DNA from: an uncultured delta proteobacterium
Lineage (GTDB): Bacteria > Myxococcota_A > Polyangia > Polyangiales > Ga0077539
NCBI GenBank assembly: GCA_903860995.1
Contig: CAIOSS010000415.1
Span: 1 to 6,594 of the forward strand
DNA: 6,594 bases
Direction of reading: 5' to 3'
Shown: positions 1-6,294 of the stretch, in pieces
How the letters are laid out: every line of letters begins with the position of its first letter
How positions within the stretch are numbered: the stretch's first letter is position 1
Translations under genes and position numbers: made by a program
The notes under the pieces: generated by a model
Databases searched by the model: none
Told to the model about the DNA's origin: nothing
Seen by the model: only the letters and a program-made list of their open reading frames with translations

Positions 1-2
1 CG

Positions 3-146
3 GCGGAGGGCGTGGTGAGCGCGGTCGAGCGGGGCTTCCCCGCGGGCGACGCCGCGCCGCGCTGTCACGACGGCGTGCGCCACGTGATCGAGTGGACCGC
101 CGCGACGGCGCCGGAGATCCGCGTGGGCGATCGCGTGCGGTGGTGA
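3..146 (+). CDS. C-terminal end of an unrecognised protein (5'-truncated by window edge)
   Basis: An open frame enters from the left edge and stops at TGA 144-146, giving 47 visible residues. The piece contains a Cys-His-Asp stretch (PRCHDGVRHV) and ends EIRVGDRVRW, with codons ending mostly in G or C as expected for a real gene in this genome. I do not recognise the family, and the visible part is too short for a domain call. The end lies only 13 bases from the stop codon of the convergent minus-strand lipoprotein gene, which is normal for two convergent genes. The frame could be a chance opening in GC-rich DNA, but the compact tail-to-tail arrangement favours a real gene end. Confidence 0.55.
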   Translation, partial: AEGVVSAVERGFPAGDAAPRCHDGVRHVIEWTAATAPEIRVGDRVRW

Positions 147-159
147 GCGGGCGCCCCGG

Positions 160-1287
160 TCAGGGCAGGTCGGCGTCGATCACGAGCGTCGCCGACTGGC
201 TGGTCGCGACGTAGAAGTAGCGGTCGCCGAGCACCCCGACGCCGGTCTCGGTCTGCTGCGTCGCGGTGCCGAGGCAGCGGCGGACGGTGCTGTCGTTCGC
301 GCAGTTGCGGCCCAGCACGTCGGAGCCGATGCTCGCCGTGACGCCGGGCGGCGCGGTCACCCGCACGGAGTACGCGCCCGGCCCGCTCAAGCGGAGCCCG
401 AAGACCACGTCGTTGCCCCCGCTGCCGCAGTTGGTGTTCACGTCGTTGCGCATGCCGCAGGTGGTCATGATCGTGCGCGACCGGCCGCGGGCGTTGATGA
501 TCACCGGCGCGCTGCAGTTGTCGCCGTTGGTCACCGCGCCAGTGCACGTGCGGCAGCCGCTCTCGCAGCCCTGCACCCGGAGGCACGTGCTGCTGGAGGT
601 GCCAGCGCAGAAGGCCACCTCCGTCACGCCCGGGCAGGTCGCGCAGACGCCGGTGTCCGTCGCGCCCGGGACGTCCGGCGGCGGGGTCACGTTGCAGTCG
701 GACGGAAACCACGCCCAGTTGGCGCTGGTGCACGCGCCGTTGTTCGGGCCGCGGTTGGAGCCGGTGGCGCAGCGGCCGAGGTCGCGACAAAAGCCGCAGC
801 CCGCGCGCGGCGTACACGTCCCGCAGGTGCCGGTCGACGAGCACGGGTCCGGTGGCACATCGATGGCTACGGATACGTCGATGGCGACGGGCACATCGAT
901 GGCGATGGGCACGTCGATGGCGACGGGCACGTCGATGGTGACGGGCACGTCGATGGCGACGGGCACATCGATGGCGACGGGCACGTCGATGGCGACGGGC
1001 ACATCGATGGCGACGGGCACATCGATGGCGACGGGCACATCGATGGCGACGGGCATATCGATGGACATCGGCGCGTCGACGGCGGCGGGCACATCGATGG
1101 ACATCGGCGCGTCGACGGCGGTGGGCTGGTCGGTCGTCGGGGTCACGGTGTCCTGCGCGACGGCGGCGTCGGGCGAGGAGAGCGCGTTGCGATCGACGCT
1201 GCCGCACGCGGCGACGGCGAAGAGGGGAAGGGACATCCAGGGCGACAAGCGACGACTGCAGGTACGCGAGGCAACGACGGCTGGCAC
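160..1287 (-). CDS. Cys-rich lipoprotein with DVP-type repeat spacer, PSI-like module and PPC-like C-terminal domain
   Basis: Predicted lipoprotein of 375 residues, start GTG at 1285-1287. The n-region has Arg 8, 12 and 13; a short hydrophobic run LPLFAVAA leads to a VAA-Cys lipobox at Cys28. The ATG at residue 18 would leave only a ten-residue uncharged leader, so GTG is preferred, although no clear ribosome site precedes it. Residues 56-145 are fifteen six-residue repeats, mostly VAIDVP. Residues 149-198 show PSI (plexin-semaphorin-integrin) spacing: CGTC, then GCGFC (164-167), Cys173, Cys186, the aromatic WAWF (191-194) and Cys198. A second Cys-rich stretch covers 215-248. Residues about 256-375 resemble a PPC-like beta-sandwich, beginning GDNCSAP and containing GAYSVRV. 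About 20 Cys in the mature part suggest an oxidising, extracytoplasmic location. No enzyme motif is visible; binding or adhesion is only an inference. The domain calls are by eye. Confidence 0.88.
   Translation of the reverse strand: MPAVVASRTCSRRLSPWMSLPLFAVAACGSVDRNALSSPDAAVAQDTVTPTTDQPTAVDAPMSIDVPAAVDAPMSIDMPVAIDVPVAIDVPVAIDVPVAIDVPVAIDVPVAIDVPVTIDVPVAIDVPIAIDVPVAIDVSVAIDVPPDPCSSTGTCGTCTPRAGCGFCRDLGRCATGSNRGPNNGACTSANWAWFPSDCNVTPPPDVPGATDTGVCATCPGVTEVAFCAGTSSSTCLRVQGCESGCRTCTGAVTNGDNCSAPVIINARGRSRTIMTTCGMRNDVNTNCGSGGNDVVFGLRLSGPGAYSVRVTAPPGVTASIGSDVLGRNCANDSTVRRCLGTATQQTETGVGVLGDRYFYVATSQSATLVIDADLP
853..1122 (-). repeat. In-frame tandem repeat, 15 units of 18 bp
   Basis: Fifteen adjoining 18-bp units on the coding (minus) strand encode the six-residue period of the lipoprotein spacer. 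Eleven units read VAIDVP or close variants (VTIDVP, IAIDVP, VAIDVS). The four nearest the signal peptide alternate two other forms, TAVDAP and MSID(V/M)P, so the array has a 36-bp higher-order duplication at that end. On the plus strand the typical unit is GGGCACRTCGATGGCGAC. Differences between units are mostly single bases, some silent, which fits growth by slippage or unequal recombination with selection for Asp and Pro positions. There are no unique spacers, so this is not a CRISPR array. Confidence 0.97.
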
Positions 1288-1408
1288 AGGGTGATGGTAC
1301 CGGAGCAGGAGGCGTCAACCAAACGTTCCGTTGCCGCGGGCGCGGGGCCCTTGCGACGTGCCCTCGGATCGCGCTCTGCTCGTCGCCAACGTGACATCCT
1401 CCGCGACG

Positions 1409-2461
1409 ATGAGACCTCCGCGCCGGGACGCGACCGCCGCGCGATCCGACGGCGTGCGCCGGGTCGGCCGGGCCGCGATGCTGGCGGCCATCTTCGCGGC
1501 GTGTAGCCCCGTCGAGGACGACAGTCCTGCCGACGCCACGGCGGATGTCCCGGTCGATCGGGTCGACGCCCGCGAGGCGGGGACTCCCGACGCCGGCCCA
1601 TCGGACATCCCCGCGCCCGACATCTCCCGGCCCGATGTCCCCAGCGCCGACGTCCCCACGGCCGACGTCCCCACCGCCGACGTCCCCGCGCCCGACGCCG
1701 GACCTCCGCCGGAGCCTGGTTTCTCAGCCATTCCGTGGAGCGAGCCGGGCTACGGGGTGGCGTATCGGGACAGCGCCAACCCGAGCGGCCAGGACGTGTT
1801 CATCGGATACGCCGGCTACGGCGTGCAGGCAGCGCCAGCGCGCCAGTGGGTGACGCAGCTCTTCCGCGACGCCCTCCACGACCGCGGCGTGCGGCATGTG
1901 TACGCCGTCCAGGGCCCGCGCGAGCCGGGCTACGACTCGCAGGAGATCGGCAACTCGCGGCTCATCGCGCACCTGCTCCCGCGCCTCGCGCCGGGGGCGC
2001 GCGTGCTGGTGGCGGCGCACTCCAGCGGGGCCTTCGTGGCGCACGAGCTCCTCGGGCAGCTCTACCAGCGCGGCCTCGACCCGTCTCGTCTCACCGCCGG
2101 CCGCCTCTCCTACTGGAACCTCGACGGCGGCAGCTACGGGCTCAACGCGTCCATCGTGGGGCAGCTCCACCACGCGTGGTTCGTGTGGTCCGACGACGCG
2201 CCGGTCGCGACGCGCTCGCCCAACGCGGGCGCGATGCTCTCCGCGGGCGCTACCTACGCGAGCGCGGGCGGGGCGCTCGCGCTCGACGCCCGCGCCTCGG
2301 GATGCAACCGCGGCGCGACGTGGTGCGTCCACATGCACCTGATCACCACGCGCCCGCACGACCCGGCCGCCGCCAGCGCGGCGCTCGACTACGGATCCTT
2401 CGACGCGACGCACCGGGTGCAGACCGACTGGCTCACGCGGACGGGCTTCGGCGCGCCCTGA
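1409..2461 (+). CDS. Predicted lipoprotein with DVP spacer and alpha/beta-hydrolase-like domain
   Basis: 350 residues from ATG 1409, the first ATG in frame. Leader: Arg-rich n-region, MLAAIFAA, Cys32; Phe at lipobox -3 is unusual but tolerated. GTG 1454 would give a more compact leader and TTG 1331 a longer one; none has a clear ribosome site. Residues about 35-100 form a Pro/Asp/Ala spacer with 15-bp repeats. The rest resembles an alpha/beta hydrolase: a strand VFIGYAG, then VLVAAHSSG with a candidate nucleophile Ser205 in Ala-His-Ser-Ser-Gly, where the usual elbow is Gly-x-Ser-x-Gly. Asp239 in WNLDGG and His308 or His310 in CVHMHL are candidates for the triad, and Cys299/Cys306 could form a disulfide. 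A secreted esterase or lipase-like activity is plausible; the substrate is unknown. The gene is divergent from the minus-strand lipoprotein and followed 36 bases later by a broken acyltransferase gene. Confidence 0.82.
   Translation: MRPPRRDATAARSDGVRRVGRAAMLAAIFAACSPVEDDSPADATADVPVDRVDAREAGTPDAGPSDIPAPDISRPDVPSADVPTADVPTADVPAPDAGPPPEPGFSAIPWSEPGYGVAYRDSANPSGQDVFIGYAGYGVQAAPARQWVTQLFRDALHDRGVRHVYAVQGPREPGYDSQEIGNSRLIAHLLPRLAPGARVLVAAHSSGAFVAHELLGQLYQRGLDPSRLTAGRLSYWNLDGGSYGLNASIVGQLHHAWFVWSDDAPVATRSPNAGAMLSAGATYASAGGALALDARASGCNRGATWCVHMHLITTRPHDPAAASAALDYGSFDATHRVQTDWLTRTGFGAP
1616..1690 (+). repeat. In-frame tandem repeat, about five units of 15 bp
   Basis: Three near-identical 15-bp units at 1646-1660, 1661-1675 and 1676-1690 encode ADVP plus one variable residue. 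Two more diverged units (1616-1645) encode PDIS and PDVP forms. This is the spacer between the lipidated Cys and the hydrolase-like domain. The period of five residues differs from the six-residue period in the neighbouring lipoprotein, although composition is nearly the same. Confidence 0.85.
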
Positions 2462-2497
2462 GCGAAGAGGAGCGGGCGACGGCTCGTCGGGCCGACG

Positions 2498-2951
2498 GTG
2501 TCCCCTCGGTCGGTGAGTGTCGCTCGCTGGGCTCGCGGGGTCGTGGTCGTGCAGCCCGGTCGCCCCACGGCCGCGATCGTCCGGCACGTGCGGCGATGGC
2601 TCCAGCCGGTGGTCGACGGGAGCCACCGACCGACGCTCAAGGGCGTCGAGCACCTCCCGGCGGAGGGGCCGTTCCTCCTGGTGGCCAACCACTCCGCGGG
2701 CCTCGGAGTCTCGGAGATCCTGAGCTTCCTGGTGCTGTACCTCCGCCACGTCGGGCCCGGCCGACCTCGTGGGCGCTGCACTGCGCGCTCGCGTGGCTGT
2801 GGCTGGGCTCGCCGCGGACCTTCCTCCCGTGGGTTCCGTGGACGCTGCGCATGCGCATCGGCGCGCCCCTCGCGCCGGCCGATCTCTTCGCTCCCGACGC
2901 GACCGGGCGGTCGCCGCGCGCGAGCGGGGTGCCACCGCCTTACCGGCGTAG
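2498..2951 (+). pseudogene. Broken lysophospholipid acyltransferase-like (PlsC-type) gene
   Basis: From GTG 2498 one frame reads an acyltransferase-like N-terminus: LKGVEHLPAEGPFLLVANHS, with the Asn64-His65 pair of the acyltransferase block I, followed by SEILSFLVLYLRHVGPGRP. The Asp four residues after the His in classic HX4D is Gly here. At about 2760 the similarity switches to another frame, ALAWLWLGSPRTFLPWVPW then LRMRIGAPLAPADLF, which resembles the C-terminal end of such enzymes. A possible second shift near 2898 would lead to a stop at 2949-2951. The middle, where the other acyltransferase blocks (including the usual FPEG-type motif) should lie, is missing. Total length is about 150 codons against roughly 250-300 in the family. 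I infer an internal deletion with frame change, so no active product is expected. Family assignment is from motif memory, not a search. Confidence 0.6.
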
Positions 2952-3307
2952 GTGCGATACGCCATCGGCTCCATGGGCCCCCGCAACCTCCCGCACACAA
3001 TTCGGCACGACCTGCGCTCGACGATCACGTCGAGGTTGGTCTCGTCCTTGACCGCGCGGCGCAGCGCCTCCTCGGGCCCGATGCCCCCCGGCACCCACGT
3101 CCCGGGCAGCGCCAGCTGGCCCCGGCACGGCGGCGTCTTGCGGGTGATCAGCAGCACGCGACGCGCGCCGTCCTCCCGATGTTCGGCCTGAACTTCGACG
3201 GCGACGGCGACAACAACGACCTGCGGAACCTCGGGCTTCACTGCTTCTGACGACGCGCCGTCGCCCTGGAAGCGGGTGTCGGAGTCCTGTCCCTTCGAGA
3301 TGCCCAT
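2942..3307 (-). pseudogene. Degenerate Nudix hydrolase fragment, 3'-truncated
   Basis: Reading from ATG 3305-3307 the first 122 codons resemble the N-terminal part of a Nudix domain: strand VVVVAVAVEV, then ARRVLLITRKTPPCRGQLA, LPGT, and a Nudix-box-like stretch at residues 70-92. Aligned without gaps to the MutT box, Arg84 and Glu89 are kept, but the first Gly is Thr70, the first Glu is Ile76, the Glu of REU is Ala85, the next Glu is Asp88 and the late Gly is Asn91. Residues up to MAYRTYAG (about 122) still look Nudix-like. The frame then runs on as an antisense shadow of upstream genes, so the true end is lost. The point of loss coincides with the end of the acyltransferase remnant. A working Mg-dependent pyrophosphohydrolase is unlikely. 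Confidence 0.6.
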
Positions 3308-3499
3308 GGTCTCGGGCTTCGTGCCAGGGACGGAGCGGCTGCTGATCGTGAGCCACGGCGGACAGAGCGTCTTGGGTGCTGCAGAAGGCGCAGCAGCGCT
3401 CAGATGCGACTTGCGCGTCCCACCCAGGTCCCAAGGCTGTTACAAACGGTCCCCAATGGTGCCGGTGTGATTCCGGGCGCCTCCAACGAGGAGAAGCTG
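3308..3499. other. Gene-free leader region upstream of the 842-residue lipoprotein gene
   Basis: No frame on either strand shows a recognisable product or the usual strong preference for codons ending in G or C. A short plus-strand open frame (3276-3470) ends here and has no family resemblance. The promoter of the gene at 3500 should lie here, but I could not identify convincing -35 and -10 boxes. The only clear signal is the ribosome site at 3488-3493. Confidence 0.5.
3488..3493 (+). promoter_or_regulatory. Ribosome binding site GAGGAG
   Basis: GAGGAG lies six bases upstream of ATG 3500. It decides the start: the in-frame ATG at 3404 has no such site and would put 32 hydrophilic residues before the signal peptide. 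It is the clearest Shine-Dalgarno sequence in the window. Confidence 0.85.
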
Positions 3500-6028
3500 A
3501 TGTCGAAGCGATGGTCCTATGCGGCAGTGGTGCTTGTGATCGGATGTGGGAACACTCCTATCGCCAACGTACCCATCGATGTGCAGGTGACCGCCGACGT
3601 GCAGGGCGGCACCGACGTGCTGGACGCCGGCGGCGGGCAGGACGTGGTCCGCACCGACGTGGTGGACGCCGGCGGCGGCAAGGACGGCGGCATCACGGAC
3701 ATCCCCGTGGCGACCGACGTCGCGACGGACATTCCCGTGGAGACCGACGTCGCGACGGACATCCCCGTGGCGACCGACGTCGCGATGGACATCCCCGTGG
3801 CGACGGACGTCCCCGTCGACGCGCCGCCCGCGTGTCCGACGCCCACGGGCGCGATCTCGCTCCCCGGCACGGTGGCGCCCCTCATGGGCACCACCTCGGG
3901 CCGGAGCATCCTCCCGGCGTCAGGCTGTCAGGGCCGCGCCGGCGGGCCGGAGCACGTGTACACGCTCACGGTCACCGCGCCCACGGGCGTGCAGCTCTCG
4001 ACCGAGGGCATGGCCACGAGCTTCGACACCGTGGTCTCGATCCGGCGCACCTGCCTCGACGTCATGAGCGAGGTCGCATGCGACGACGACAGCGGTGACG
4101 CCCCTGTGGATTCGTCGTTCCTGCGTACGTCGCTCACCCCGGGCACCTACACCGTGGTGGTCGACGGCTACAGCAGCGGAATGGGCAACTACGTGCTCAA
4201 CGCCTCGGCCTTCACCGTCGGCGCGAACGCCACCTGCGCTGGCGCCACAGCGCTCACCGCCACCGGGCTCACGGCCCAGAGCCTCGCAGGCGTGGTGAAC
4301 AGCGCGACCACCTGCCTCACCGGCGGCGGCGGGCAGCTCTACTACACGCTGGACGTCGCGCCGGGCACCCAGGCGACGGTTCGGGCCACGCCGACGGGCA
4401 TGACGCCCACGTGGACCCCGCAGCTCCGGCTGCTCGACAACTGCACGGCGACGACTTGTTTGCAGAACGCGTCGGGCACCTCGGGCATGCCGGGCACGCT
4501 GACCTTCGCCAACAACGGCACCACCATGCGCAGCTACGTGCTCTCCGTGAGCGCGTCGTCGCCGCTGGCGGTGACGGGCACCTTCGACCTCTCCCTCGCG
4601 ACCCAGATGATCATGCCGGGCGCGTCCTGCGAGATGGCGCTCGACGTCACCGCGGGCATGGGGCGCACGGGTGAGAGCACGATGAACGGCGGTCCGGCCA
4701 ACACCGTGTGCCAGACGGGCCTCGGGCAGCAGCGCTGGTTCCGCGTGTCGATCCCTGCGGGGCAGCGGCTCAACGTGACCGCGACGCCCGACGCGATGTC
4801 GGGCCGCCGCGCGGCCGTGCGCATCCTCGACAACTGCACGGCCACCTCGTGCCTCACCAGCACCAGCGGGACCACCAACATGGCCTCCACCGTCGGCGCC
4901 AACAACGCCGGCGCGACGGCTCGCACGGTGTTCGTCTCGGTGAGCGGTGAGAGCACCACGATGCCGATGACCTTCGGCCTCACCACGGCCACCGTGGCGC
5001 TCATGCCCTCGGGCGTGTGTGAGACTGCCGTGGCGCTCACCAGCGGCATGGCGGCCATGGGCGACACGGCCCGAGGCGTCGCGCGCCCCACGCGCTGCCA
5101 GACGAGCGACATGGGCAACGAGGTCTTCTACTCGGTGACCGTGCCCGCGGGTCAGCGCACCGCGGTGCTCGTGACGCCCGCCATGGGCGCGACCTGGCGC
5201 CCGCGCATTCGTGGGCTCACCGACTGCGGCGCGACCACCTGCTTCGCCAGCATCGCGGGCACCACCGACGGCGGCGCCGCGACGCTGAACCTCGACAACC
5301 CCTCGCAGCTCCCGCGCGCGATGATCGTGAGCGTCTCGACCACCACCGTGGCCACCGGCGGCGCGTTCACCATCACCGCGACGACCAGCGCGCTGACGCC
5401 CGCGCCCATGCCGTACTACTCGCTCTCGACCATCGCCGCGGCGTGCGACGACCTCGCCATGGGGACCGCGGTGAACCCGATCTCGGGCATGTGGGACGAC
5501 GACGACGTCTCGGCAAACGCCGCACTGCCGTTCACGTTCCGCTTCTTCGACGCCGACGCGACGCACTACACCGTGACCTCCAACGGCTTCATGCAGATGC
5601 ACGCGAACGCGATGGGCACCGGGCTCACGAGCTTCAGCAACGCGCTGATCCCCACGGCGGGCACGCCCAACGGGCTCATCGCCCCGTTCTGGGATGACCT
5701 CTACGCCATCGACGCCACCACCACGGTGCGCTCGGCCACGCTCGGCACCATGCCCAACCGCCGCTTCGTGATCGGTTGGAACAACTGGGAGACCGGCGAG
5801 GGCAGCGTCGGCGAGAGCCTCACCTTCCAGGCGAAGCTCTTCGAGACCACCGGGGTCGTCGAGCTGCACCACTGCAACATCGTCGGCGCGGGCCAGCGCA
5901 ACCGAGGGAACTCCGCGACCATCGGCGTCGAAGACGCCATGGGCATGCGCGGCAACCTCATCGGCTACGAGTACCCGGGCATCGCCGCGACGGGTCGCGC
6001 GTTCCGCCTCACGCCGCCGGGCCCCTGA
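3500..6028 (+). CDS. Large lipoprotein: repeat spacer, four PPC-like domains, NIDO-like C-terminal domain
   Basis: 842 residues. Leader MSKRWSYAAVVLVIG with lipobox V-I-G-Cys16 predicts a lipid anchor. Residues 18-111 are an Asp/Val/Pro/Gly spacer with 42-bp and 30-bp repeats. Four similar beta-sandwich units begin near Cys112, Cys246, Cys377 and Cys507, each about 131 residues, typically opening with a Cys-x-x-Ala-type motif (CAGATAL, CEMALDV, CETAVAL) and carrying a Cys pair such as DNCTATTC. Their form (GTYTVVVDGY in unit 1) resembles PPC (pre-peptidase C-terminal) domains. Residues about 649-842 read like a NIDO-type domain: PFTFRFF, TSNGFMQM, NGLIAPFWDDL, RRFVIGWNN and SATIGVEDA. No catalytic motif is visible, so it is more likely an adhesin, binding or structural surface protein than a protease; PPC domains often accompany peptidases but none is present. 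It has its own ribosome site and is likely monocistronic. Confidence 0.92.
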   Translation: MSKRWSYAAVVLVIGCGNTPIANVPIDVQVTADVQGGTDVLDAGGGQDVVRTDVVDAGGGKDGGITDIPVATDVATDIPVETDVATDIPVATDVAMDIPVATDVPVDAPPACPTPTGAISLPGTVAPLMGTTSGRSILPASGCQGRAGGPEHVYTLTVTAPTGVQLSTEGMATSFDTVVSIRRTCLDVMSEVACDDDSGDAPVDSSFLRTSLTPGTYTVVVDGYSSGMGNYVLNASAFTVGANATCAGATALTATGLTAQSLAGVVNSATTCLTGGGGQLYYTLDVAPGTQATVRATPTGMTPTWTPQLRLLDNCTATTCLQNASGTSGMPGTLTFANNGTTMRSYVLSVSASSPLAVTGTFDLSLATQMIMPGASCEMALDVTAGMGRTGESTMNGGPANTVCQTGLGQQRWFRVSIPAGQRLNVTATPDAMSGRRAAVRILDNCTATSCLTSTSGTTNMASTVGANNAGATARTVFVSVSGESTTMPMTFGLTTATVALMPSGVCETAVALTSGMAAMGDTARGVARPTRCQTSDMGNEVFYSVTVPAGQRTAVLVTPAMGATWRPRIRGLTDCGATTCFASIAGTTDGGAATLNLDNPSQLPRAMIVSVSTTTVATGGAFTITATTSALTPAPMPYYSLSTIAAACDDLAMGTAVNPISGMWDDDDVSANAALPFTFRFFDADATHYTVTSNGFMQMHANAMGTGLTSFSNALIPTAGTPNGLIAPFWDDLYAIDATTTVRSATLGTMPNRRFVIGWNNWETGEGSVGESLTFQAKLFETTGVVELHHCNIVGAGQRNRGNSATIGVEDAMGMRGNLIGYEYPGIAATGRAFRLTPPGP
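3611..3694 (+). repeat. Two 42-bp imperfect tandem units in the lipoprotein spacer
   Basis: Units 3611-3652 and 3653-3694 encode TDVLDAGGGQDVVR and TDVVDAGGGKDGGI. They directly precede the 30-bp array and are in register with it, so the spacer was built from two distinct duplicated modules. Both units contain a Gly-rich turn absent from the other two lipoprotein spacers. Confidence 0.8.
3695..3814 (+). repeat. Four 30-bp tandem units in the lipoprotein spacer
   Basis: Four units of ten codons read TDIPVATDVA, TDIPVETDVA, TDIPVATDVA and MDIPVATDVP. Differences are a few single bases. Each unit is itself a pair of related five-residue pieces (DIPVA/T and DVA), close in style to the ADVP units of the hydrolase-like lipoprotein. 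Confidence 0.93.
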
Positions 6029-6063
6029 TCCTCCTCCACGCGCGGCCCTCGGGGATCACCCAT

Positions 6064-6076
6064 GGGGCCGCGCCCC
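6064..6076 (+). terminator. Small GC hairpin, weak terminator candidate
   Basis: GGGGC, loop CGC, GCCCC forms a perfect five-base stem 36 bases after the lipoprotein stop codon. There is no T tract after it; a C-rich run follows instead. It could slow polymerase or end the transcript with Rho, but such short GC palindromes occur by chance in this sequence. Confidence 0.2.
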
Positions 6077-6078
6077 CT

Positions 6079-6089
6079 CCCCCCCCCCC
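6079..6089. repeat. Homopolymer run of 11 C
   Basis: Eleven consecutive C, within a longer C/T-only stretch. It lies outside any supported gene. Such runs are prone to slippage in cells and to length error in sequencing. Confidence 0.9.
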
Positions 6090-6294
6090 TCCGCAGTGAC
6101 GTCCGATGGTCGCCGCCGGTGCGGCCGCGGCTGCGGCGTACGGGGCGGGGAGTTGGCGACCTTGCGGACGACGTCTTCGAGGTCACCGAGGTCGGCCTTT
6201 TCTTCGAGGCGATCACCGATGGCGGCGCAGCCACCGCCGTCGAAGTGCCGTACCGAGCAGGGGAGCGTGGGCGGGATCTACCCCTCGCTCACGC

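Larger units (their letters stand above)
6056..6277 (-). other. Open frame without start codon, possible gene remnant
   Basis: The minus-strand frame from 6277 to the stop at 6056-6058 has 73 sense codons and contains a charged, helix-like stretch (IGDRLEEKADLGDLEDVVRK) followed by a Pro/Arg-rich tail. It has no ATG, GTG or TTG before that stretch, and the codon just upstream is a stop (6278-6280). The opposite strand has an equally coding-like frame here, so this may be chance in GC-rich DNA. It could also be the 3' remnant of a lost gene. I do not recognise it. Confidence 0.2.
6029..6294. other. Intergenic region without a convincing gene
   Basis: Between the stop of the 842-residue lipoprotein and the stop of the convergent minus-strand gene there are 266 bases. 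They hold a small GC hairpin, an 11-base C run, and weakly coding-like open frames on both strands that lack plausible starts. No terminator with a T tract and no clear promoter is visible. Confidence 0.6.

Noticed and set aside
853..1122. CRISPR array
   Set aside because: Units are 18 bp, adjoin without unique spacers, and stay in frame within a coding gene.
266..1294. Plus-strand open frame of 342 codons opposite the Cys-rich lipoprotein
   Set aside because: It is the antisense shadow of the lipoprotein: the repeat reads as GTSMAT and there is no leader or domain, while the minus strand has lipobox and Cys spacing.
65..1318. Minus-strand open frame of 417 codons overlapping the lipoprotein gene
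   Set aside because: Its product is almost wholly Arg/His-rich low complexity, typical of an out-of-frame reading of GC-rich DNA.
1331..1408. Upstream TTG start for the hydrolase-like lipoprotein
   Set aside because: It would add 26 hydrophilic residues before the signal peptide and has no ribosome site; ATG 1409 is preferred.
1288..1408. Divergent promoter pair between the two lipoprotein genes
   Set aside because: Promoters must exist for both genes, but I could not find -35/-10 boxes or an operator good enough to report.
1724..2941. Minus-strand continuation of the Nudix frame
   Set aside because: Past the Nudix-like part the product becomes Arg/Ala-rich and lies opposite the hydrolase-like and acyltransferase sequences, so it is a shadow.
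3276..3470. Plus-strand 64-codon open frame
   Set aside because: No family resemblance, no ribosome site, and it overlaps the 5' part of the Nudix fragment on the other strand.
3404..3499. Upstream ATG start for the 842-residue lipoprotein
   Set aside because: ATG 3500 has GAGGAG at ideal spacing and gives a clean lipoprotein leader; the extra 32 residues would bury it.
3920..5872. Minus-strand open frame of 650 codons opposite the large lipoprotein
   Set aside because: Its product is His/Arg/Gly-rich with no domains; the plus strand has leader, ribosome site and periodic domains.
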